DNA of 64,000 nt from Erodium maritimum. Taxonomy: Eukaryota > Streptophyta > Magnoliopsida > Geraniales > Geraniaceae. The notes beneath the pieces are model-generated. The model saw nothing but the letters and a program-made list of their open reading frames with translations, made no database searches and was not told the DNA's origin. This document shows positions 55,455 through 64,000 of the stretch, piece by piece. The stretch is from positions 62,268,617 to 62,332,616 of the forward strand of contig OY997588.1 of the NCBI GenBank assembly GCA_963921825.1, given 5' to 3'. A program made the translations under genes and the position numbers. Position 1 is the stretch's first letter; every line of letters begins with the position of its first letter.

Positions 55455-57060
55455 ACCACACTTGGAGCACCTACAATGTGTAAAACACGTTTCGACCAAC
55501 GACTCAGCGACCCATGTTTTAGTGTGTCGGAGTCGCGGTACGTACGCTGTGGCGTGCGTGAAACGCAGTTCCGACCCACTAAATCATGGGTCGGTGAGTC
55601 GTCGGTCGAACCACAACTTACAAATGTGAGTCGTTGGTGCACGGTTCGCGAGTCGTCAACGAGCCAATCACCAGCCGACACGTGGTATCTAAGGAAAACA
55701 ATTATGACCTTTGCTCCAACGGCCTGATAACGGTTTATTTTTTGATTAAAATAAACAAATAAACTAATTTTACCCATCTATAGATACCCTCATCCCATTC
55801 ATCAAACCAACAACATTTCTCTTAACTTTTACACTCAAATTATCCACTTTCTTTCTAAAAAAATCCGATCAACAATGTCTTACGACTTGACTCAACCATC
55901 ATCTTCACCGGAGCAACAACACTACACGTCGGAACAAGTCAATCCGGATGATTAGGTCAATACATCTCAACTAGACGGCTTTCAAGAGATGTTGAACACA
56001 CCTTTCAACCCTACCGGTGGATAGAAACCTAGCGTTTTCACCCCATACATACAACAACATTAGAACAAAGATACTTTCAACCTCTCATTTTGCACTTCAT
56101 TTATTAATTATTTTTATTGTAAATGTTATTAAATACATTTTAACTCATGTACATTTGAACACCACCCTTCAACCCAGGTACATTACAGTCACCATCTTTC
56201 AACCCCTTATCTTACAACACCGCTATCAACTATTACAGTTACCCCGAGGTCAGTCAATACCACCAACGACACTTCGATGGCAGTAGCGACACCCGAATGT
56301 CGTCTTAGTCGTCTTATACCGACCCTATACAACGAAGGAAGGCGACAACAAATAAAAGAACCAAATGGCTACCTGAGGTGGACATGCACTTGATACATAT
56401 CTGGCTATGCATAACCAAAGACTCAATTAAAGGCAACTCCCAATATGGTAGTTACTTCTGGCGCACAATTGTCAAACAGTGTTGTGAAGAGGTCGTTAAA
56501 GCACATAAACGTATGGCTGGAAAGCCATAAAGAGCCATTGGAGCAAACAAGTGACTCAGGTGCAGAGGTACGTCAACATTTTGAGGGAGTCGAAGTCCAA
56601 TGAACGAAGTAGATGGAGCGATGACATGTACGTCCAAGAGGACAAAAGCCTGTACAAAGACACAACGAATTGAACCTCGATCATTGGGTTCAATTTTGGC
56701 AGACGAAGACAAGTTCTGGGCGAAGGAACGCACGACCAATTCCGTACGGCGACAACCATTGGATGAGGCCAGCGCTTACAACTCAATACCACCCACTTGT
56801 CCTCCCACCGATGATGAACATGTTACAACTCTCGATGGTGAGTCCTTATCGGGTAAGGTATCCTCCAATCCGAACGAGGGAGGTAGTGACCCAAGTGCCC
56901 CTCAGCATGTAGAAGAGCGCTTGTTGGGCAAGAAGTCCACGAAGAGGAAGGGGAGGGTATGCAACACCTATTGCAAGCCATTACCGAAATGGACAAAGTA
57001 CGGTGTGAGACGGCGGACAGAGTGATGCAGCTAGACGCCAAATTTGACAAATAATTCACC
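55455..57060 (+). pseudogene. PIF/Harbinger Myb-like ORF1, degenerate
   Basis: A start like the family (MSYDLTQPSSSPEQQHYTSE at 55875, then QLDGFQEMLNTPF) leads to a Myb/SANT-like block near 56350-56470: KWLPEVDMHLIHIWL, then GNSQYGSYFWRTIVKQ. Next comes the conserved tail KTQRIEPRSLGSILADED near 56655, followed by a basic stretch. Several stops and frameshifts. In active elements this DNA-binding partner acts with the Harbinger transposase. A preceding region (55455-55690), dense in gtcgg/cgact words, may be subterminal. No transposase ORF or TIR pair was found. Confidence 0.6.
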
Positions 57061-59615
57061 GAATACAAAGACTTGCAGCAACAAGATGTGTCATACTTCG
57101 CCTAATAACAGATGGAATGACACACAAAAATGTTGTCTTTATTATACCATCAATGTGAAAAGATGTAGACTCATACTGAAAAGATCCTATAAAATTGTAC
57201 AAATTTTATTTAGTTAACTTATTGTTTTATTAATTAATTTTGTCAATTTTATTTTAATTTTACTGTTTTAAATCGAAAATTAATAAATCCACCATCCACT
57301 CAACATCCACTTAGAACATGAGTCTCACACTATGGATTACAGTTTAATATAAGGGACTCAACTCATAATTCTACATAGTCAGCACATGGTTCTCACGCAT
57401 GAGTCCCATATCTTCACTCCGAAGATTCAGATATGATGCGTCATTTATTCATGAATTCTTTGAATTCACTTGGTTGTACCTCTTAAAAAACAAATTATAA
57501 ATTTATGAAGTCTTTCTTCGGTTCCAAAAATTTGTGAAAAGAATGTGGTAGAATATAAAATAAAAACTATGTGATTACACGATTGAAGAGGTGAATTTAG
57601 AAGTTATGTACAAGTAATGAAAAAAATCCAAATTCGAATTGTATTTGGTCAGAAAAACTTATGAAAAAAGTCATCAATACTCCAATTTAACTGCATACAA
57701 GTGGAAAACAATAAGCGGTCATGACGTATAAAATTTAGATGTAAGTATGTGCATCAAAAAAAGTGAGAGGGACAAAGGGGTGGAGGGGTAAAACAATACT
57801 GATAACCAAAATTTGTTTGTCCAAATGGTTAAACACTTGAACTTAAGTCTTGGAGTTAAGTTACGCTAGGTTAGATTAGATGAGGGTAATTTCATCATTT
57901 TAATCAAACTAACAGTTAAATCTATCAGAAATTGCTGAAAAAACTAATGTTGTTATTAGGTGTATAGGTTCGTATAGGTATCTGCAATTTTTAGCGGTTA
58001 GTGTTCTCATGTGAAAAATGTGTATAGGTTAATGTAGGTATACATAAATATACCTAGTTTATAAACGAATTTATTAGACATTCAAATGAAGTCATGCATC
58101 TAATTATAAATCTTACATAATATCAATATAGTCTTATTGGAAGAGAATTATGACATGTATTAATAAAGGGTGCTAGAATGTCTTGACTTTGTGCTAAAAT
58201 ATTTGGTAAAAAATAGGATCATTTATTGAAATATAATCCATGAAGTTCAAGGATTAGAAGCATGAGTCTAATTGGTTTTGACTATTGAAAATAGGGGAAC
58301 TAATATACACTATAAATCATAAAACTGTGTATGAAATTGAAATTAACTTGACCAAATTACAACTCAAGAAAAGTAGAAACCCTCCAAAAATTATTAAAAC
58401 AAGAAGAGATAGAACGAATTTTTCATTTCATGATTAAACAAGACAATAAATAAATTGATTTTATATATCTATCACATGAAGATATATTGTCCAGACTCTA
58501 GAAAAATTATTCGCTAATAGGAAATGAAGATGTCTCCTAATCGTTGACATGAAATGCTAAATAGAGAGGAGTGGCTAGAGGTCATGAACATGAACGGTTA
58601 TTTGTTTCAATTTCTTAATCCTAAATCAAAAGAATCAATAGAGACGAGCTATATAATGATCTTTAATCTTTAGAGAGCAATAATGGTTAAATGAAATTGG
58701 GCTTGGTAGTTGGGATGATGTATTGGACTTGTCCTTTTTTTTTACTGGTTAACCGGTGGGTTATGATATTCAATGCCATTAGTTCTTATAAATTCTCATC
58801 AAACTTTTCACCCTTATTGACGTTTCTGACAGTTTTCTTCTTTTTGGATATACTTGATTGATCTTAGTTAGAGTATACATTTATTATTTATAAAATATTT
58901 TTAATTGTTTAAAATTATAGAAGTTAATTAATAGCTACTGATACACGCCGTCAATATAAACTAACATAATTTGGTTTAATTGTTTATAATTATCTTGAAC
59001 ATGTCACAATAAAATTTGGCATGGATATATCTTATTAATGAATAAATGTGAACCCCTAAATTTTGGATTTTTGTATAGAACTCTACCCCGTAAATCTGTT
59101 ATATAGATGGTGTCTTATTCGATTTTAATATCCATTATCCATATTATATTTATAGTGTTATAAATAGAAGTTGAAGCCCTATTGCTCAATATCATATAAT
59201 ATAATTTAGGAAAGGGTTTCTCCATATTTAAGGTGTGGAAGGAAGAAGAGTCGGTTTTAGGGATTACTTTTCTTTATTTGGAATGGTTTTGCCGTAAAGG
59301 GATGATTTCAATGAAATATAGTAGTGAAGTTTTCATACTGTCACATCTGATGCGGATATGAAGAACATTTTAGAGCATGATGCAACATGATTTTTTTTTC
59401 ATTGTTTTTAAAAAAGTTTGTAAATACAAAATAAATTTTACTTTTAAAAGATAAAATTAATATGAAAAATTTAAATTTAATGTATAAGAAAATCTAAGAA
59501 AAAGGAAATTATGAAGAAAAAAATGATTGGAAAAAGTAACTTCTGAATAATAATGATTTTCAAAAACATTAAAATTAAATTTGATCTTATTAATTTTGAT
59601 ATATATATATATATA
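57061..59615. other. AT-rich intergenic DNA, no gene seen
   Basis: No coding region, RNA gene or element end was recognised over about 2.5 kb. The stretch near 57775-58050 has the low-information character of decayed MITEs (gggtaatttcatcatttt). A T run near 58733 followed by actggttaaccgg may be the 3' tail of a reverse-oriented LINE derivative related to E2 and E5. Confidence 0.4.
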
Positions 59616-59872
59616 GGGGAACAATCAAGTACAAACCCTATTTCGGGTCAGAACGTAGAACTAATCTGGGCCATTGATTATCCAGATCAGATGGCCACCG
59701 AAATTCAGGGGGGGTGGTGATTGATTACGAAATCAATTACAAAATATGCATTAATTAAAAGGATATTAAAAGATATGCATTAAATCTGGGCCATTAATTC
59801 TACGATCCAAGGGCCCATATTGATAGTTCTACGTTCTGAAGAAAGATACAAGTTTGTACCTGATTGTTATCC
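59616..59872. mobile_element. MITE inserted in a (TA)n microsatellite
   Basis: Ends ggggaacaatcaagtacaaa and, in reverse complement, ggataacaatcaggtacaaa; further inward, cagaacgtagaact is shared by both arms. At 257 bp with no coding, it is flanked directly by atatatatatat (59601-59615) and tatatata (59873-59882). Related to the MITE in the gene 1 intron. Confidence 0.8.
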
Positions 59873-60202
59873 TATATATATATACATGAAATTTAAAAAA
59901 TTTAAGAATTTGAAGTTCTAAAAAAAATGATTTATAAAAAAACGGAAATAAGAAAAATTTAAAAGAATTGAAATTTGATGAAATAGATTTATAAATAAAA
60001 GGAAAATATGTGTAATGATATTTTTGTAATTATTTTGAAGTCATGGTTGACTTTAGTAATATAAGGACAAGGGAATTTTCATCATCTTAGAAACAATTAA
60101 CAGACATTTTGAAAGAAAAACGAACGTTGATAATTTTTGGAAAGTTGGGGGGGGGGGGGGGGGGGGTGAAGCGTTTTTATATTTGTGTATGTGAGTAATT
60201 AT
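59873..60202. other. AT-rich, with a G20 run
   Basis: No gene. Twenty consecutive G lie at 60147-60166, the longest G run in the window. Confidence 0.5.
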
Positions 60203-60597
60203 CATGTCGTGTAGTTATATTCTTGGAAGGTTGTTTTGCTTCAACAATCACCTCGTGTGGGTCGTGTAGTTAAGAAGCCCTCGCCAGTTGCTTTTATTGT
60301 TCATAGGCCGGTGGCTCGCTCTTTTAGTCGTGAGCATGTTATTCAAGCTTCCCCCTCAACTACATAGATGTGGAATCAAGTGGCGGTTAAGGCCCCTGAG
60401 GACCTCAAGACTTTACCGAGTCGTCGGTACGGTTAGAGGAAGTTTTTGTGGTCTAGTCGTCTCTTCTTTGTTTTTTCCCCCAAAGAGTTATGCCTTTTAG
60501 CTCCATTGTGGGGGTTATTTATTTAATTGTTGTCCTTTGGTCTTTTGACCTGCAGGAGCTTTCTTACTTAGAAAGCTTTTTTTCAATAAAAAAAGTG
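60203..60597 (+). mobile_element. LINE-like 3' fragment with A tail
   Basis: It reads SPVAFIVHRPVARSFSRE, then KAPEDLKTLPSRR, resembling a retroelement ORF end. The 3' end is cttacttagaaagc, ttttttcaat and an A run (60589-60595). The 5' boundary is uncertain; no TSD. Confidence 0.4.
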
Positions 60598-60599
60598 TT

Positions 60600-61745
60600 T
60601 ATCACATATACTTGTATGGGGCTTTTTGATGTTTACCAGTAATTCGGACTTGCCGGACTCATGGTACTGGTCTGGGGAACATCTAGGTCAGTACTCAATC
60701 AAGTCGGCCTACATCATGCTTAATCAAGATTATACTACCCAAATATCCACTCAGACATCTAGACTTCAATATGGGACTTCGATGTTCTTCTGAAGGTACA
60801 CATTTTTTTATGGCAAACATGTGTAGGGTGTCTTCAAGTAGCTACCAAACTTCGCTCGTGTAAGATGAAAATGGAGGCAGTTTTCCCTATTTGCTAGGTG
60901 GGGGAGGAGTCAGAATTTCATCTCTTGGTCACATGTCCGGTGGTGGCAGAATGTTGGCGTCTTAGCGGTTTAGCTCTCCCAATTGAAGTTGGGGACATCA
61001 CGGAATGGTTATGATCCATTCTAGTTATCAATCCCCCGTCCAAGGGAAGAGAGGTGGGTTGCCTTCTATGGGAACTCTGAAAAGATAGAAACAAGAAGGT
61101 CTGGTATAATGTCACCCCTAGTGCACTGATCATTCAACATACAGAGGCTCTCCTTAAAGCGGGGTGGGTGAAAGATAAAATTCGAAAGGGGAAAATATCA
61201 TCATCCCCAGTTCAGACAGGTTGTGGAGCATATATGGTATGGACCTATCCGCCACAAGGGACTTGGGCCATTAATGTGGATGGAGATTTGTTCGCTTCAA
61301 CGGGCCAGCTGGGAACAAGATGGGTGTGCAGGGACGACACTGAACAAATCACTCAGGCTCGATCTTCTTCGTTTCATGGCCCCCAGAACCCGGGGTTGAT
61401 AGAGGTGTAAGCCATCCGAGACGCACTGTAGTGGCTCGTGTAGGAACCGCGTCAAAGAGCCATCATCTGAAGTGATTGCAAGGTCATAGTGGATATGATC
61501 AGCAAAAGAAGAAAATCATCCTCTCCTCTAGGGATAGTCGTTAGTGATTGTAATTACCTTCTATCTAGAGTCGAGTATGTGCAACTCGATTTTGTTAACC
61601 GGACAACGAACAAAGCAGCTCACTAGCTTATCAGGGCGGTCTGTTCCTCCCTTATCCGGGAATGGAAAGGAGTATTTATACCATAGTCATTCCATCATAT
61701 CTTTATTATCGACATTTAATAATATTCCTTATTTAAGCTAAAAAA
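60600..61745 (+). pseudogene. LINE ORF2 3' fragment (zf-RVT and RNase H)
   Basis: zf-RVT region: SWYWSGEHLGQYSIKSAY near 60660, IFLWQTCVGCLQVATKL near 60805, then FHLLVTCPVVAECW near 60918. The plant RNase H domain begins near 61255 (GTWAINVDGDLFAST) and continues with AIIWSDCKVIVDMIS near 61460, then VNRTTNKAAH near 61594. Several stops. It ends near an A run (61740-61745). It is a typical 5'-truncated LINE. Confidence 0.82.
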
Positions 61746-62290
61746 TTTATCTTTATGTGATCAAGTTTACATATTTTCCTATCACATTTTTTCGCAATAG
61801 TCACTTAGGCCGACCATACGAGCACTTTACGAGAGAAGATTTTGTCCAAAACAAGATTGTATTGTATTATATGGGTGGCTGAGATTTCAATAAAAGATAC
61901 CGCAACTAATCGAAATTCACAATTGTTTTTTTTTTGTAATTTTATACACTAAATGGTTTCTTTGAACCTTTCTCTACATTATACACTAAATGCTGTCGTA
62001 CTGGACCGAAGATGTGCACTAGTACCTTGTTCAACAACCACTAGTGATTTGGTGAAGTTGGCGGTCCTCGACGTGTCTCGGATCAATAACATCGTTGTTC
62101 GTCTCCTCCAACGAGAGATTCGTCTTCTCAGCTAAGTGATTCAGTCGAGGGAATCAGATTCCAAAGCTTCACCAGAGAAACCCACTACTCTGGCGTCATT
62201 ATTCGTGTTCTTGACCTCACTATAACGGTAGCGTCGTCACCGCTCGTTTTCTTCGACTAGTGCTTTCTTGTCGCGTTTGGGAAATTTTAG
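61746..62290. other. Intergenic, no gene seen
   Basis: It contains a T run (61925-61934) and a frame of 60 codons at 61953-62135 with no domain. Nothing else is supported. Confidence 0.35.
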
Positions 62291-63230
62291 AACATAAATG
62301 AATACCCAAAAGGACACACAGGATTCTTTTCCTCTCTCTTTAGCCCTCTGCAACACATCCTTCAAAAAATCTAAGTCGTCGTCGCTTTCTCTCGCATCTA
62401 CTAGTGAATGTTGGACCTTCTGGCTCGATTGTTTCTGGCAGAAGCCTTTTCTTCTTCAACCCCTCACTCCCCTTCTCTTCTTCTCACTCCTTCTTCTCAC
62501 TTTCTCCTCTTCCAACCTTCTTTAGGCCAAATATGCGCGCTTGTGGTCCGGTTGGGAGCATGAGGTCGCGTCGGGGCTTTTGTTGACGTCTCAGTAACGT
62601 CTTGGCTTCGCCATAGGTTTTGGAGTCCTTGCTCCCCGTCCTCTGGTTGTGATTCAGGGTTTGTCTATCGGAGCTTTTTTTCCTCCCCGGTGGTTGCTGG
62701 GTTGTCGAGGTACGGCGTTGGGTTCCTAGGGTCTGCAAAGTTCTGCACGCTAGAGATCGCACATTGGAAGCTCAACCGACGCCTGATCTTGTTTACATCC
62801 TCAACTTGGGTATCTCGATTCAAGTTAGAACTGGATCTGGTTTAGGGTCGGATCTGGGTCGTTTTCGCTCTAGGTTGGATCCTGGCCTAGGTCAGATTAT
62901 GGCTTGGGTCGAATCTTGGTCTGGGTCGGGTATGGTAGGGGAGCCTAGTTCGTATCTTCAATAAGGGTCCTGTTTCAGATCCGGTCGTGGGACGCGCTTC
63001 TACTCTCTCCCGAGAGTGGATCGTTGTGGATTTGGTGAAGCCGCTTAGGTTGGTTTGTTAGTGTTGGCGCCCGGTTCCTCATCTCTTGTGTTGGGAGACT
63101 TGCTTCTTTACTGCAGGAAGCGTTTCTTGACCTTCGGGTCTGTGATTCGTTTTGAGTTTTTTCTAACTTCTTGGCATCGCGGATGGTAAGGTCCTCATAT
63201 CATCCTTTCCGTTATCTAGCTACATATTTT
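62291..63230 (+). mobile_element. LINE-like 5' fragment related to element E6
   Basis: CT-rich leader followed by T/G-rich sequence with ggtcggatctgg and ggtcgggt words like those near 26030-26100 of the retroposon in the gene 2 intron. Frames are short and carry no domain. The 3' part is replaced near 63230 by an oppositely oriented LINE. Confidence 0.4.
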
Positions 63231-64000
63231 ATTAATAATATGAGAGTCAGTATAAGTAAAGAGTCCTTGGAGAACTCATAACACATAACTCTAAGACAAT
63301 ATAACTATCATAAATGATATTGAATTCTCCGCACATGCATGCAGGAAGGCTGGAGGGTTGGAAAACAGAACTGGGAGTATTGCTCAAGGTAGTGCCTAAA
63401 CGCTGCATAAGATGTGTGAAGCGATCGAACCTGAACTCCACAGTAATAGGAGGCATGACTTTCACCAGGGAGTGCTCCCAAGACAAGTCCCTAAAGCTGT
63501 CTTGGGAAGCACGTAGGGGTACCTCCATCTCCTTCCTCCAGTCATCATGGTCGATGGGCGCCTTCCCTCCGCAGCGGAGGTGGAGACTCCGGACCGTCTC
63601 TAATAGTGGGAGGAACGATCGGTGATGGGAGACGTGGAACCAAAGTTACGACTATGGTTCTCATCGGACGGCCCCGTTGAGACTTCAGTGGAGACAACAC
63701 AAGCGGTATGGTGAACCTTGGAGAGACATCCACGATCGTCGTGGAGGGTAGTGGCGCCGGATTTGGTCAGGAGTTAGTTGGCTTCGGCTTCCTCCTTCGT
63801 CGGGCCTTTAGGGGGCTCGGAAATTCAGAGGAGGGCGTGGTAGTGATGTTGTCAGAGACGATGCAAAGAACTGCATGGCAGAAGCAGACACCGATGGGAC
63901 AAGGCTGGAGGATAGGTTGGCAGTGTCGACGATGGTGATAGAGGTAGGAGCACCATAAAGGTTAGGGCTAAAGTTTTATCAGGAGAGGCACACGACATAG
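63231..64000 (-). pseudogene. LINE ORF1 fragment, reverse orientation, cut by the window edge
   Basis: Sense start near 64000 (tctcctgataaaact, cctaacctttATGGTG) has the same leader-ATG layout as the fragments at 24110 and 2931. Downstream frames (63733-63545, 63528-63247) contain part of the ORF1, with TVEFRFDRFTHLMQRLG possibly from DUF4283. The sense 3' end lies near 63231. ORF2 is absent, so this may be another ORF1-only copy. Confidence 0.5.

Noticed and set aside
60288..60500. Short plus-strand frames near 60.3-60.5 kb and similar 60-80-codon frames throughout
   Set aside because: No start context, domain or conservation; they fall in LINE tails, AT-rich spacers or opposite strands of known features.

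Overview
This window is nuclear DNA from a plant, most likely a eudicot. The evidence is two intron-containing BAHD acyltransferase genes, one plant-mobile-domain gene, plant-type L1 LINE ORF1/ORF2 remains (DUF4283 plus CCHC knuckle; endonuclease, RT, zf-RVT and plant RNase H), a CACTA TNP2 remnant, a PIF/Harbinger Myb-like ORF, and an LTR followed by an initiator-tRNA-Met primer-binding site. Nothing looks bacterial or organellar, and the species cannot be named from what is here. Only three protein-coding genes look intact; they occupy under 10% of the window. The rest is layered transposon debris. LAYOUT. 1-8.3 kb: an LTR fragment, a LINE ORF1 remnant, and a nest that target-site duplications (TSDs) resolve: an ORF1-only LINE (1868-2931), then an ORF2-only LINE (3005-8321) holding a hAT element (3070-4761), which itself holds another short LINE (3617-4557). 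8.3-14.9 kb: a stretch resembling the BAHD upstream region, then LINE ORF1 remains and unclassified DNA. 14.9-29 kb: the BAHD cluster. Gene 1 has exons 14986/14998-15641 and 16233-16899; gene 2 has exons 24388-25052 and 28053-28719. The genes are separated by a composite MULE, a LINE ORF2 tail, a relic of a BAHD 3' flank, a probable IQD-gene first-exon fragment and an RRM-type LINE ORF1. A 2.2-kb retroposon sits in the gene 2 intron. 29-37.6 kb: an ORF1-only LINE, then two nested long LTRs that start TGTCACGCCC. 37.6-52.7 kb: LINE and CACTA scraps, two copies of LTR family A (one split by a solo LTR), and a third large ORF1-only LINE. 53.05-55.15 kb: an intronless plant-mobile-domain gene of 698 codons. 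55.4-64 kb: a degraded PIF/Harbinger ORF, AT-rich intergenic DNA, a TA-targeting MITE and more LINE pieces. HOW THE PARTS RELATE. The two BAHD genes share exon structure, intron phase, HKVAD and DFGWG motifs, TATA-to-ATG arrangement and 3' flanks, so they are a tandem duplication; detached flank relics suggest the array once had more units. The most unusual theme is the set of LINE copies with intact ends and exact or near-exact TSDs but no ORF2, which resemble the mammalian half-L1 (HAL1) arrangement. These could be an undescribed non-autonomous plant retroposon group. All identifications come from reading the sequence; no database search was run.
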